Assembly (NCBI GenBank): GCA_019636175.1
Contig: JAHBYC010000005.1
Coordinates: 1-64,000 of the forward strand
Length of the DNA stretch: 64,000 nt
Source: Caulobacter sp.
GTDB lineage: Bacteria; Pseudomonadota; Alphaproteobacteria; Caulobacterales; Caulobacteraceae
Direction of reading: 5' to 3'
Shown here: piece after piece, positions 32,879 to 42,134 of the stretch
Layout of the letters: each line of letters opens with the position of its first letter
How positions within the stretch are numbered: position 1 is the stretch's first letter
Program-made: the position numbers and the translations under genes
The notes under the pieces: generated by a model
Told to the model about the DNA's origin: nothing
What the model saw: the letters and a program-made list of their open reading frames with translations, nothing else
Database searches by the model: none

Positions 32879-33340
32879 ATGATTCGCAAGGTTGTCGTCG
32901 CCGCATCAGTCGGTCTCCTGCTGTCGAGCCAAGTGGCTCTGGCGGCTGAATCTGTGCGCCTTGGCGGCGTGCAAGGTTCGGTTCTGGTGAACCAGAACGG
33001 CCGTTACGTGCCGGTCACGGCTTCGACCGTGCTGCGCCCCGGTGATCGTGTCATGGCGATGGATGGCTCGGCCACCGTCTCCTACGGCGCCGGTTGCAAC
33101 GTGACCGTGGCGGCCCGTTCGATGGCCACCGTGGCCTCCACCTCGCCCTGCGTCGGCGGGTCCAGCAATGTCGTCAAGACGTCCTACAGCGGCGCCGGCG
33201 ACGAGCAGGACGGCTACGGTGCTCCGACCGACCCGGCCGGCCAGGGCTGGGACTTCTGGACCTGGGCCACCTTCGGCGTCATCACCATCGGCGCCACCGC
33301 CGTCGCCATCAGCAATGACAACGAGCCGTCCTCCCCGTAG
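32879..33340 (+). CDS. Small secreted FecR-like protein with C-terminal helix
   Basis: 153 residues. A signal peptide (MIRKVVVAASVGLLLSSQVALAA) is followed by a FecR-like beta segment (GGVQGSVLVNQNGRYVPVTAST, LRPGDRVMAMDGSATVSYGAGC) with a Cys pair, then a Gly/Ser/Asp spacer and a hydrophobic C-terminal helix (WTWATFGVITIGATAVAIS) with an acidic/Pro tail. It could be membrane-anchored at its C-terminus. ATG 32879 was chosen for the signal peptide; upstream frame is not coding. It is followed by a strong hairpin and then the polymerase gene. Function unknown; similar short proteins accompany EPS genes. Confidence 0.65.
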   Translation: MIRKVVVAASVGLLLSSQVALAAESVRLGGVQGSVLVNQNGRYVPVTASTVLRPGDRVMAMDGSATVSYGAGCNVTVAARSMATVASTSPCVGGSSNVVKTSYSGAGDEQDGYGAPTDPAGQGWDFWTWATFGVITIGATAVAISNDNEPSSP

Positions 33341-33380
33341 TGGGTTCGTCCGTCGGGCGACACGATAGTCACTGAAGTTC

Positions 33381-33430
33381 AAGAGCCGCGAGGGTCGTTT
33401 TCCAACGCCATGTCCTCGCGGCTCTTTTCT
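33381..33430 (+). terminator. Terminator-like hairpin overlapping the start of the polymerase gene
   Basis: AAGAGCCGCGAGG (33381-33393) pairs perfectly with CCTCGCGGCTCTT (33414-33426), followed by TTCTT. The 20-base loop contains the ATG (33410) of the O-antigen-ligase-type gene. The structure can act as a Rho-independent terminator for the FecR-like gene and could also hide the polymerase start. Confidence 0.75.
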
Positions 33431-34762
33431 TATGCCTGCGCCGGGTTCTTCCTGTTTGCCCTGCTGCTGGGCGGGGCCAGTCGGGTCGAGGTCATTGCCC
33501 CCGACCTTGTCACCTTGGCGGCTCTACCTTTGCTGGGCTGGGCGCTCTGGCGACTGCGCGCCGCGCCGCTGGAGGCTCGGGAGCGTCTGCCGCTGGCCAT
33601 TCTCGCCGGATGTTTCCTGGTCGGCCTGATCCAGCTTGTTCCTCTTCCGCCGGGACTGTGGTCCGCCCTGCCCGGCCATTCCGCCATCACCTCCCAACTG
33701 GCGGCGGCCGGCGTGGATCGCGGTTGGGTCCCGATCAGCCTCAGCCCCCAGGCCACCCGCGCGGCCTTGTTGGCCCTGATCCCGGCGGCCGGCCTGTTCC
33801 TGGCGACCCGGACCCTGGATCGCGACGGTCGGCGGCGGCTGGTCCTGATCCTGCTGGGCGTGACGGTGGTCAGCGCCCTGATCGGCGGCCTGCAGATCAT
33901 CGGCGGGCCCGAGAGCCCGTTGCGCTTCTACGCCGTGACCAATCCCAACCCGGCGACCGGCTTCTTCGCCAACCGCAACCACCTGGCCACCCTGTTCGCC
34001 ACGGCGGTCCCCTTCGCCGCGCTTGAAGCGCTGGAAGCCGCCTCCCGGCGACCGGCGGCCCGCGTCAGGCTGGCCCTGATGCTGGCCCTGCTGGCCCTGC
34101 TTGCGGCGGGCATGGCCATGACCCAGTCCAGATCCGGCTTTCTCTTGCTCGGCCTGGGGATTCTCGGGGCCATCGCCATGACCTGGCGATCCGACGTGGC
34201 GCGGGACCGTGGACGGCTGATTCTGGGCGTGGTCGGCATTCTGGCGGTCGTCGGCGCCCTGGCGACGCCCCTGCTGTTTGCCCAGACCTTCGACCGTTTC
34301 GGCGACGGCATTTCCGGCGACACGCGGTTGCCGGTGGCCGGGGTCGCCCTGAAGGCGGCTTGGACCTTCGCCCCCTTCGGCAGCGGCCTTGGCACCTTCG
34401 TCCCGGTCTACATGATGTTCGAGACTCCGGCCTCGATGCAGAACACCTACGTCAATCACGCCCATGACGACTGGCTGGAACTGCTGGTCGAGGCGGGCAT
34501 GCTGGCGGTGGCGGTCATCGCCGTCTTCCTGTTCTGGTTCGCCAGAACCGCGCTGCGGGCCTGGCGGCGGAACAGAACCAGCGGCGGTCCGGTCGTCAGG
34601 GCGGCCAGTCTTGCAATCCTGCTCTTGCTCGCCCACTCCCTGGTCGACTATCCCCTGCGGACGCCGGCCATGATGTGCGTTTTCGCCCTGACCTGCGGCC
34701 TGATGATCAGCCCGCGTCAGACCGGGGCGGAATCCGGATCATCGACCGGCCGCGACGCCTGA
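33410..34762 (+). CDS. O-antigen ligase/polymerase-type membrane protein (Wzy/WaaL family)
   Basis: 450 residues, about 11-12 hydrophobic helices. The Wzy_C-type large loop (VTNPNPATGFFANRNHLATLF and TPASMQNTYVNHAHDDWLELLVEAG) is typical of O-antigen ligase/polymerase proteins; the NHAHDDWLELLVEAG motif is shared by many EPS polymerases. It probably polymerises lipid-linked repeat units in the periplasm. ATG 33410 has no good Shine-Dalgarno and lies in a hairpin loop, so translation may be controlled; no better start follows before the first helix. Followed after 21 bases by the sugar dehydrogenase. Confidence 0.82.
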   Translation: MSSRLFSYACAGFFLFALLLGGASRVEVIAPDLVTLAALPLLGWALWRLRAAPLEARERLPLAILAGCFLVGLIQLVPLPPGLWSALPGHSAITSQLAAAGVDRGWVPISLSPQATRAALLALIPAAGLFLATRTLDRDGRRRLVLILLGVTVVSALIGGLQIIGGPESPLRFYAVTNPNPATGFFANRNHLATLFATAVPFAALEALEAASRRPAARVRLALMLALLALLAAGMAMTQSRSGFLLLGLGILGAIAMTWRSDVARDRGRLILGVVGILAVVGALATPLLFAQTFDRFGDGISGDTRLPVAGVALKAAWTFAPFGSGLGTFVPVYMMFETPASMQNTYVNHAHDDWLELLVEAGMLAVAVIAVFLFWFARTALRAWRRNRTSGGPVVRAASLAILLLLAHSLVDYPLRTPAMMCVFALTCGLMISPRQTGAESGSSTGRDA

Positions 34763-34783
34763 ACCGTTCTGGAGACCCGCCTG

Positions 34784-36061
34784 ATGCTATCGCTTGCAGA
34801 CGTCCGCATCGCCGTGATCGGCCTTGGCTATGTCGGACTTCCCCTGGCGGTGGCGTTCGGCCGGACCTACGACACCCTGGGCCTCGACCTCTCGTCGCCG
34901 CGCATCGCCGCTCTGAAGCGGGGCGAGGACCACACCCTGGAAGTCACCGCCGATGAACTGGCGGCCGCCGGTCGGCTCACCTACAGCGACTCGGCCGCCG
35001 ACCTCGCCGGACGCAATGTCTTCATCGTCACCGTGCCCACCCCGATCGACGAGGCCAAGCGGCCGGACCTGACGGCCCTGCGCCGGGCCAGCGAAAGCAT
35101 CGGCGCCCATCTGACCCCCGGCGCGATCGTGGTCTATGAATCGACTGTCTATCCGGGCTGCACCGAAGAGGTCTGCGTTCCGATCCTGGAGCAGGTCTCG
35201 GGCCTGACCTTCAACAAGGACTTCTTCTGCGGCTACAGCCCCGAGCGCGCCAACCCCGGCGACAAGGCCCATCGCCTGGACACCATCACCAAGGTCACCG
35301 CCGGCTCGACGCCGGAAGCCGCTGACCTGATCGACTCCCTCTATGCGACGGTGGTGACCGTCGGCACCCACAAGGCCAGTTCGATCAAGGTGGCCGAGGC
35401 GGCAAAGGTGATCGAGAACACCCAGCGGGATCTCAACATCGCCCTGATCAACGAGATCGCCATGATCTTCGGCAAGATGGAGATCGACACCCTCGAGGTG
35501 CTGCAGGCCGCCGGAACCAAGTGGAACTTCCTGCCCTTCCGGCCCGGCCTGGTCGGCGGTCACTGCATCGGCGTGGACCCCTACTACCTGACCCACAAGG
35601 CCCAGGAGATCGGCCACCACCCCGAGGTAATCCTGGCCGGTCGGCGGATCAACGACGGCATGAGCAGCCACGTCGCCAGCCAGATTCTCAAGCTGGTGCT
35701 CGGTCGCGGCATCAATCCGGTCGGCGCGAAGGTTCTGATGCTGGGGCTGGCGTTCAAGGAAAACTGCCCCGACCTGCGCAACACCAAGGTCAAGGACCTG
35801 GTCGACGAACTGAAGACCTATGGGCTGGATGTCGACATCCACGACCCCTGGGTCGATCCGGCCGACGCCAGCCACGAATATGACCTGACCCTGACGCCGG
35901 AGCCGCGGGCGGGCGCCTACAGCGCCATCGTCCTGGCCGTGGCCCATGAACAGTTCATCGCTCTTGGCGCGGACGGCATTCGCGCCTACGGCCTGCCCGG
36001 CGCGGTGCTGTATGACATCAAGTCGGCCCTGCCGCGCGAGGCGGTCGACGGTCGCCTTTAG
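34784..36061 (+). CDS. UDP-N-acetyl-hexosamine 6-dehydrogenase (TviB/WbpO-like)
   Basis: 425 residues. NAD motif GLGYVGLPLA (about 13-22); catalytic Cys in GGHCIGVDPYYL. The stretch NTQRDLNIALINEIAMIFGKM and LPFRPGLVGGHCIG group it with TviB/WbpO enzymes that oxidise UDP-GlcNAc or UDP-GalNAc to the uronic acid, rather than UDP-glucose dehydrogenase. It provides an acidic sugar for the polymer; the next gene is the matching 4-epimerase. The start ATG follows GGAGACCCGCCTG. Confidence 0.88.
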   Translation: MLSLADVRIAVIGLGYVGLPLAVAFGRTYDTLGLDLSSPRIAALKRGEDHTLEVTADELAAAGRLTYSDSAADLAGRNVFIVTVPTPIDEAKRPDLTALRRASESIGAHLTPGAIVVYESTVYPGCTEEVCVPILEQVSGLTFNKDFFCGYSPERANPGDKAHRLDTITKVTAGSTPEAADLIDSLYATVVTVGTHKASSIKVAEAAKVIENTQRDLNIALINEIAMIFGKMEIDTLEVLQAAGTKWNFLPFRPGLVGGHCIGVDPYYLTHKAQEIGHHPEVILAGRRINDGMSSHVASQILKLVLGRGINPVGAKVLMLGLAFKENCPDLRNTKVKDLVDELKTYGLDVDIHDPWVDPADASHEYDLTLTPEPRAGAYSAIVLAVAHEQFIALGADGIRAYGLPGAVLYDIKSALPREAVDGRL

Positions 36062-36156
36062 GCGGCGGCAACAGAGACGTCCGGCCAGCGCGGGGCCGGT
36101 TGCATCCCGCGCCGACGTGATCCAGGCCCGAGGGCCAGCCAAGGGAACTGATTGCT

Positions 36157-37167
36157 ATGAAGGTCATGGTCACCGGCAGCGCCGGCTTCATCGGATCGGC
36201 CGTCTCTCTGAAACTGCTGGAGCGGGGCGACGAGGTCGTCGGCGTCGACATCATCAACGACTACTATGATCCGGAGCTGAAGCGGGCGCGGCTGGCGCGG
36301 CATCTGGACCACCCCAACTACACCCACCTGCTGCTCGACCTGGCCGACAAGGCCGGCATCGAGGCGGCCTTCGCCGAACACCGGCCCCAGCGGGTGATCA
36401 ACCTGGCCGCCCAGGCCGGCGTCCGCTACGCGGCGATCAATCCCCACGCCTACGTCAATTCCAACGTCACCGGCTTCCTGCACATCCTCGAAGGGTGCCG
36501 CCACAACGGCGTTGAGCATCTGGTCTTCGCCTCGACCAGCAGCGTCTACGGCGCCAACACCACCATGCCCTTCACGGTGCATGACAGCGCCGAGCATCCG
36601 CTGACCCTCTACGCGGCGACCAAGAAGGCCAATGAGCAGATGGCGCATTCCTACGCCCATCTCTACGGCGTGCCCTGCACCGGCCTGCGCTTCTTCACGG
36701 TCTACGGCCCGTGGGGGCGTCCGGACATGGCGCTGTTCCTGTTCACCAAGGCCATTCTGGCCGGGGAGCCGATCAAGGTCTTCAACCACGGCAAGCACAA
36801 GCGCAGCTTCACCTTCATCGACGACATCGTCGAAGGCGTGATCCGGGTTCTGGATCAGCCGGCGGCGCCCAACCCCGACTGGGACAGCTTCAACCCCGAC
36901 CCGGCCACCAGCAACGCTCCCTACCGCCTGTTCAACATCGGCGCCGAGCAGCAGGTCGAACTGCTTCGCTACATCGAGGTGCTGGAGCAGTGCCTGGGCC
37001 GCAAGGCGGTGATGGAGATGCTGCCGCTGCAAGCCGGCGACGTGCCCGACACCGAGGCCGACGTGGCCGATCTGGCCCAGGCCGTCGGCTACAAGCCGCG
37101 CGTCACCGTCGAGGAAGGCGTCGCCGCCTTCGTCGACTGGTATCGGGGCTACAACGGCCCGCTCTAG
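36157..37167 (+). CDS. NAD-dependent 4-epimerase (UDP-glucuronate 4-epimerase-like)
   Basis: 336 residues, extended SDR. NAD motif [11 protein letters not shown], catalytic Ser-Thr and Tyr-x3-Lys in FASTSSVYG and YAATKKANE, and the [21 protein letters not shown] stretch typical of UDP-glucuronate 4-epimerases (LpsL/Cap1J/TviC relatives). After the dehydrogenase it would convert UDP-GlcNAcA to UDP-GalNAcA, or UDP-GlcA to UDP-GalA. Starts at ATG 36157 after a 95-bp gap. Ends the rightward group; a dispersed repeat follows the stop. Confidence 0.88.
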   Translation: MKVMVTGSAGFIGSAVSLKLLERGDEVVGVDIINDYYDPELKRARLARHLDHPNYTHLLLDLADKAGIEAAFAEHRPQRVINLAAQAGVRYAAINPHAYVNSNVTGFLHILEGCRHNGVEHLVFASTSSVYGANTTMPFTVHDSAEHPLTLYAATKKANEQMAHSYAHLYGVPCTGLRFFTVYGPWGRPDMALFLFTKAILAGEPIKVFNHGKHKRSFTFIDDIVEGVIRVLDQPAAPNPDWDSFNPDPATSNAPYRLFNIGAEQQVELLRYIEVLEQCLGRKAVMEMLPLQAGDVPDTEADVADLAQAVGYKPRVTVEEGVAAFVDWYRGYNGPL

Positions 37168-37222
37168 ACGCTTTCCGATGGTTTGGACGCGGCCATCGGA
37201 TCAACACGCGCGACAAATGGGG
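37168..37222. repeat. Dispersed stop-codon-proximal repeat, copy C, with hairpin
   Basis: It starts at the epimerase stop. TTTCCGATGG, then GATCAACACGCGCGAC match the blocks of copy B. CCGATGG (37184-37190) pairs with CCATCGG (37193-37199 region), forming a short hairpin that could terminate transcription. Confidence 0.5.
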
Positions 37223-37244
37223 CTTCTGGAACGGGGCGGGCGAA

Positions 37245-38336
37245 TCAGGCGGCCCGGCCGCGGCCTGCCGCCAGTCCCATGACCCACCGCACCGGCGCGC
37301 CAATGATACGGTCGGCGAAGGCGGTCCAGAACCTGCGGGTTTTCTCCTCGAAGACCAGGTGCACGGCGACGGCCAGGGCCAGGATCAGCCCGAACACCAG
37401 CACCATGCCCCAGACGCGGGGCATCGGCAGGCCGGTCAGCACGGTGAAGGCGATGCGCCCGTGCAGCAGATACAGGGGATAGGTCACCCCGCCGAATAGC
37501 CCGGCCAGGGGCAGCACAGGATTGCGGCGCATGAAGACCAGGAAGGGAACAAAGCCGATCCCGACCAGAACGGCGGCGAAGACCGGAACGATCTCGCCCT
37601 TCATCGCGGACCCCGCGATCCCCACCGCCCGCTCGTAGGCGCCCAGCATCGCCAGGATGACCGTCGCCAGCAGGGCCGCGCCGAGGGACCAGCTCCAGCC
37701 GTCGCGATGGATCAGCGCCAGAACCGCCCCACCGGCGAACAGGGTGAAGTAACCGCCCAGCAGCAGGGCCTCGCGATATCCGAGAATGGCGAAGATGGCC
37801 TGCGCCGCGACCCAGGCCACGACAATGCCCGGGAGACGGTGGCCCTGGCCGAAAATCAGGACCAGGAAGACCGCGGCGTAGAAGATCAGCTCATAGGCCA
37901 GCGACCAATAGGCCCCATCGAGCGGTGATGCGCCGACATAGGCGGGGACCATGGTCAGGTTGGCGAGGATCCTCATCGGCTCGGGCGCGTGCCCGAAGGC
38001 CGACATGACCAGGGCCGTCAGGGTCAGGCACAGCAGGAAGGTCGGCCAGAGCCGCACGAAGCGACCGACGGCGAAGCGATCCGCGGTCCGCCCCGCGGCC
38101 GATCGAAGAATCACGAAGCCACTGATCATGAAGAAGAAATCGACGCCGAGGTAACCGTATTCGGCGATGTCGCCGATCAGGCCAAAATCGGTGTTTGGGC
38201 CCATCTTGCCGAACTTCGGGCCCATGGCCAGGTAGTGGAAACCCACGACCGACAGGGCCGCCAGCAGCCTACTGTAGTCCAGCCAGTCCAGCCTGCCCCC
38301 GCGCGCCGCCGTCTCCGGTCCCGCCGCCTCAACCAT
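37245..38336 (-). CDS. Acyltransferase 3 family membrane protein
   Basis: 363 residues, about ten helices. LDWLDYSRLLAALSVVGFHY carries the conserved His; FFFMISGFVILRSAAGRTADRFAVGRFVRLWPTFLLC has the family's second motif. Such proteins O-acetylate (or succinylate) sugars of exopolysaccharide or LPS, taking acyl groups across the inner membrane. ATG 38336 was taken; the in-frame TTG 9 bases upstream is less likely. It reads leftward, tail to tail with the epimerase gene. A second acyltransferase 3 gene lies at 44500. Confidence 0.85.
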   Translation of the reverse strand: MVEAAGPETAARGGRLDWLDYSRLLAALSVVGFHYLAMGPKFGKMGPNTDFGLIGDIAEYGYLGVDFFFMISGFVILRSAAGRTADRFAVGRFVRLWPTFLLCLTLTALVMSAFGHAPEPMRILANLTMVPAYVGASPLDGAYWSLAYELIFYAAVFLVLIFGQGHRLPGIVVAWVAAQAIFAILGYREALLLGGYFTLFAGGAVLALIHRDGWSWSLGAALLATVILAMLGAYERAVGIAGSAMKGEIVPVFAAVLVGIGFVPFLVFMRRNPVLPLAGLFGGVTYPLYLLHGRIAFTVLTGLPMPRVWGMVLVFGLILALAVAVHLVFEEKTRRFWTAFADRIIGAPVRWVMGLAAGRGRAA

Positions 38337-38399
38337 CGCCCCCAACCTTACGCTTCACGGCATCACTGGCTTGGTTGTTGACCCAACAGGGCAAGCGGG

Positions 38400-39407
38400 T
38401 CAACGGTCCATCCCTGACGCCGGCGTCGGCAGCAGACGCCGTCCTTCGAAGGCGGCGGCGAACCAGCGGGTGATGTCCGCCGACCGTCGCCGGGCCGGAT
38501 GCTCGGGCAGATCGTCGACCTCGCCCACGCCGAGGCAATAGGGAGACGCGTTCCCGAGCGCCAGTTTCCGCCGGGAGATCTCGCCGTTGAGCCGGGCGAT
38601 GTAGTCGCCGGAAGACTGGCAATAGCGTTCGAAGAGCGGGCCGTGCGCCCAGATGCAACGCACCTTGGCCTCCTCGCAGAAGGCGGCCATGCGATCGAGC
38701 CAGGCGAGGGTTTGCGGGTCCTCTCGCCAAGTCAGCTTCATCTCGCCGCGAAACAGAAACTGCTTGGCCAGCTTGTCGCGGGCAGAAAGGCTCGAAAGCG
38801 CGCCCTCATCCGGAACGATCCGCGTCGCGTCCTTGCGCCGGGATTTGTAAACGGCGAGTTCGGCGGCGGTCGGACCATGGCTTTGCGACAGGCCGCCGGT
38901 GACCGCGTTCTGCACCGTGGCGAAGGCGTTCGGCACCGAGAGGTAACTCTTGATCAGATCCGTCCGGCCGATGACCTCCGGCAGGCCTTCCCGCGACAGG
39001 ATGTAGCCGGCGTAGGACTGCGGCTCGGCGGCCGTGCGCACCGTCTGCATGATGACCACGGTCCTGGGGTGGTCGGCGGCGACCGCCTTGCGCAGCATGT
39101 TGTAGGTCCCGCCGTAACCGAAGGCGGCGGTCAGCGGATAGCTGCGCGCCTTCAGGCCCGTCTCCGCCTCGAAGGCCGCCTCGTCGATCGAGCGAGCCAG
39201 ACTGGAGTCGCCGACGAAGACCACATCGACGGGCCCGCCCTGGGCCATTTCCGCATCGCGCAGGGCCAGAAGGCGCTTCTGCGAGGGGTTTACCAGCCCG
39301 GTGGAGAAGCCGATGACGTTGAGCGCCAGGACCAGCAGGGTCGCGAGCACAAAGGCTCCGGCCAGGATCAGGACATAGCGTTTCGAGGAAGTGCGCGCGG
39401 CGGGCAT
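38400..39407 (-). CDS. SGNH-hydrolase-like membrane-anchored protein (MBOAT partner)
   Basis: 335 residues. One N-terminal helix (about 11-32, YVLILAGAFVLATLLVLALN), then a periplasmic domain starting VDVVFVGDSSLARSIDE, where GDSS is the SGNH nucleophile block. The rest lacks clear family signatures. It follows the MBOAT gene by 7 bases on the same strand. MBOAT plus SGNH pairs (AlgI/AlgJ, DltB/DltD, PatA/PatB) transfer acyl groups to polysaccharides; this is most likely the periplasmic transferase. A His/Asp pair for catalysis is not obvious. Confidence 0.7.
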   Translation of the reverse strand: MPAARTSSKRYVLILAGAFVLATLLVLALNVIGFSTGLVNPSQKRLLALRDAEMAQGGPVDVVFVGDSSLARSIDEAAFEAETGLKARSYPLTAAFGYGGTYNMLRKAVAADHPRTVVIMQTVRTAAEPQSYAGYILSREGLPEVIGRTDLIKSYLSVPNAFATVQNAVTGGLSQSHGPTAAELAVYKSRRKDATRIVPDEGALSSLSARDKLAKQFLFRGEMKLTWREDPQTLAWLDRMAAFCEEAKVRCIWAHGPLFERYCQSSGDYIARLNGEISRRKLALGNASPYCLGVGEVDDLPEHPARRRSADITRWFAAAFEGRRLLPTPASGMDR

Positions 39408-39414
39408 GTCGTCC

Positions 39415-40944
39415 TCAGAACTGGAAGTAGATGAACTCGGACTCGCCCGAGATTCGCCAGATGGTAATGGCCAGCAGCGCGCCGATGATCAGGGCCCAGC
39501 CCCAGGTCGGACGCCAGCCCAGGCGGCTGCGGTCGTCGTGCTCATAGCCATCCTCGACAATGAAGGTGGAGTTGCGCCGGAACAGCAGGATGGTTTCTGG
39601 CCAGTATTTCAGGACCAGCACCGTGATCGGGGCGATGATGAAGGCCAGCCAGGCGTCAAGGACCCCCACGCCGTTCCAGGCCCCCGCGCCGACGCCAAGC
39701 CTTCGCAGCACGCCCTCGAGAGGCCAGGCTTCCAGCGGCAGGGACAGTCCGTTGAGGCCCAGCATGCCGCGATACATCGAGACCATGGCGTCCAGGTCGG
39801 CGGCGCGGAAGGCGGTCCAGGCGATCAGCACGAAGATGAAGGTCGTCAACCACTTGATCTCGCGGCCGGCCAGGCTGGCCCAGCGCCGCCTTGGCCCGAA
39901 ATCGTTCCACAGATGGTTGATCAGGATGGCCCCGCCGTGCAGGGCGCCCCACACCAGGAAGGTCCAGCCGGCGCCATGCCAAAGGCCGCCCAGAACCATG
40001 ACGATGAAGACGTTGAGATAGCGGCGGAAGACGCCCTTCTTCGAGCCGCCCAGCGGGAAATACAGGTAGTTGCGCAAGAAGCGCGACAGGCTGATGTGCC
40101 AGCGCCGCCAGAACTCGATGATGGAGCGGGACTTGTAGGGCGAGAAGAAGTTGATCGGGAATTTGTAGCCGAAGATCCGCGCCAGCCCGACGGCCATGTC
40201 CGAATAGCCGGAGAAGTCGAAATAGATCTGCAGGGCGTAGCAGAGGACCGCTCCCCAGGCCTCGAGCAGGGTCGGAACGTGGCCGCGCGCCACGGCGTCG
40301 AACACCGGACTCGAGCCCTTCGAGAAGAGGTCCGCCAGCAGCACCTTCTTGGCCAGGCCGACGGTGAAGATCGACAGGCCCAGCTTGAGGTTATAGGCGA
40401 TCCGAGGCCGCACCCGGTTGAACTGGCTGATCAGCTCCTTGTGCTGAACGATCGGGCCGGCGATCGAATGGGGAAAGAAGGCCAGATAGAGAAAGTAATG
40501 GTCGAAGCGACTGGCCGGCTTGCCCGAGCGGCCGGTGTCGACGACGTAGCCGATCTGCTGGAAGGTATAGAAGGAAATGCCGATCGGCAGGGCCATGCCG
40601 ACCAAGGGCAGGGCGATACCGATCTCGCCTACCTGGCCGGCCAGGAAGTTCCAGTATTTGAACACCCCCAGCAGGGCCAGGTCGAAAACAACCGCCGCGG
40701 TCACCAGCCAGCGGCGCCGGGCCGGTTCGGCCTGGCCGATCAGGGCGCCCAGCCAGAAGTTGACCGTCACCGAGGTGGCGAAGATCGCCGTATTCCACGG
40801 GTTCCAGTAGGAATAAAAGCCGAGCGAGGCGACCAGAAGGAACAACAGGCTGATCTGTCGTCCGACCTTTCGCCATAGCAGATAATAGATCGCCGCGGTG
40901 ACAGGCAGGAAGGCGAACAGGAAAACTTCGGAGTTGAAAAGCAC
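39415..40944 (-). CDS. MBOAT-family O-acyltransferase (AlgI/PatA-like)
   Basis: 509 residues, about 11-12 helices. MBOAT landmarks: ALPIGISFYTFQQIGYVVD, SFSDMA-type segment FDFSGYSDMAVGLARIFGYKFPINF, HISLSRFLRNYLYFPLGG and catalytic His in LGGLWHGAGWTFLVWGALHGG. It passes an acyl group across the membrane to the SGNH partner for polymer O-acetylation. The start ATG 40944 is divergent from the EpsG-type gene across a 140-bp spacer. Downstream (leftward) is the SGNH gene. Confidence 0.9.
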   Translation of the reverse strand: MLFNSEVFLFAFLPVTAAIYYLLWRKVGRQISLLFLLVASLGFYSYWNPWNTAIFATSVTVNFWLGALIGQAEPARRRWLVTAAVVFDLALLGVFKYWNFLAGQVGEIGIALPLVGMALPIGISFYTFQQIGYVVDTGRSGKPASRFDHYFLYLAFFPHSIAGPIVQHKELISQFNRVRPRIAYNLKLGLSIFTVGLAKKVLLADLFSKGSSPVFDAVARGHVPTLLEAWGAVLCYALQIYFDFSGYSDMAVGLARIFGYKFPINFFSPYKSRSIIEFWRRWHISLSRFLRNYLYFPLGGSKKGVFRRYLNVFIVMVLGGLWHGAGWTFLVWGALHGGAILINHLWNDFGPRRRWASLAGREIKWLTTFIFVLIAWTAFRAADLDAMVSMYRGMLGLNGLSLPLEAWPLEGVLRRLGVGAGAWNGVGVLDAWLAFIIAPITVLVLKYWPETILLFRRNSTFIVEDGYEHDDRSRLGWRPTWGWALIIGALLAITIWRISGESEFIYFQF

Positions 40945-41084
40945 GTCCGCCCGCCGCCCCTTGTTGTCCCGCCGCCGGGTCAGCTATCACGAATTTCGGC
41001 CGAGGCGCCAGCGGCTGGTGTCTCGCGACGCTGGTTGATGTTATGGGCTGACCGCCGCGGACGTCGCGGGCTCTCGAGGATGAC

Positions 41085-42134
41085 ATGCTCCTTTATTTCG
41101 GCCTGTTCCTGGCGCCCGCCCTCATCAGTGTCGCCCCCTATCGCATGGACCCGTTCTCGCGCCGGATCATCTACGGTCTGGTCGCGCTCTCGCTGATCTT
41201 CTTCATCGGCTTCCGCGAGCACGTCGGGTTCGACTGGAACAACTATCTGCGGATCTTCGAAAAGGTCTCGCTGATGGACCTGACCAGCGTGCTGCTGTCG
41301 ATCGAGCCGGGCTATTCGCTGGTCAACTGGATCTCGTCGCAGTTCGACTGGGGCATCTATGGCGTCAATGTCATCTGCTCGATCATCTTCACGATCGGGC
41401 TGATCGCCTTCGCCCTTCGCCAGCCGTCCTTCTGGCGGACCCTGGCCCTGGCCATGCCGGTGCTGATCATCGGCGTCGGCATGAGCGCCACCCGTCAGGC
41501 CGTGGCCATCGGCTTTCTGATGCTGGCGCTGAACGCCTTTCAGGATCGACGGCTGTTCCGCTTCCTGTTCTGGGTCGTGCTGGCGGTCACCTTCCACCGC
41601 TCCAGCTTCATCTTCATCCTGATGGCGCCGCTGCTCAGCGGCCGCATCCGGCTGTGGCACCTGGCGCTGGCCGGCATCGCCTTCTTCCTGATCTCGATCT
41701 TCCTGACCGGCGAGGCGACCAGCTACTACACCGACAGCTATGTAAACACCGAGATTACCGCCAGCGGGGCCATCCCCCGGGTCGGTCTGAACGTGCTCAG
41801 CGCCGGTCTGTTCTTCTATTTCCGCAAGGCCTGGGCCGAGCGTTACAATGACACCTACTTGTTCTCCATCGGCTGCGGGGCCATGCTGCTGATGGTTCCG
41901 GGGATGTTCAACGCGGCCGCCGCGGTGGATCGCATGGAGATGTATCTGCTGCCGATCCAGTGTGCGGTGATGGCGCGGCTTCCGATGTTCTTCCGGGCCG
42001 GGGTGATCCGGACCCAGGTCAGTCTCGGGATCTTCGCCCTCTACGGGGCGGTGCTGGCGGTGTGGCTGAACTTCTCGCCCTTCACCAGCCTGGCCTGGAT
42101 TCCCTATCAGAACATCCTGTTCATGCTGAACTGA
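41085..42134 (+). CDS. EpsG-type polysaccharide polymerase
   Basis: 349 residues, about 10-11 helices. It shows the EpsG/Wzy-type signature FREHVGFDWNNYLRIFE (charged segment after the first helices), and SATRQAVAIGFLMLALNAF, then TFHRSSFIF. The family polymerises lipid-linked repeats. It is the second candidate polymerase in the locus (see 33410), and starts a tightly coupled rightward unit: polymerase, pyruvyltransferase, unknown GT-B protein, acyltransferase. The start ATG follows GAGGATGAC. Its stop overlaps the next start by one base. Confidence 0.85.
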   Translation: MLLYFGLFLAPALISVAPYRMDPFSRRIIYGLVALSLIFFIGFREHVGFDWNNYLRIFEKVSLMDLTSVLLSIEPGYSLVNWISSQFDWGIYGVNVICSIIFTIGLIAFALRQPSFWRTLALAMPVLIIGVGMSATRQAVAIGFLMLALNAFQDRRLFRFLFWVVLAVTFHRSSFIFILMAPLLSGRIRLWHLALAGIAFFLISIFLTGEATSYYTDSYVNTEITASGAIPRVGLNVLSAGLFFYFRKAWAERYNDTYLFSIGCGAMLLMVPGMFNAAAAVDRMEMYLLPIQCAVMARLPMFFRAGVIRTQVSLGIFALYGAVLAVWLNFSPFTSLAWIPYQNILFMLN

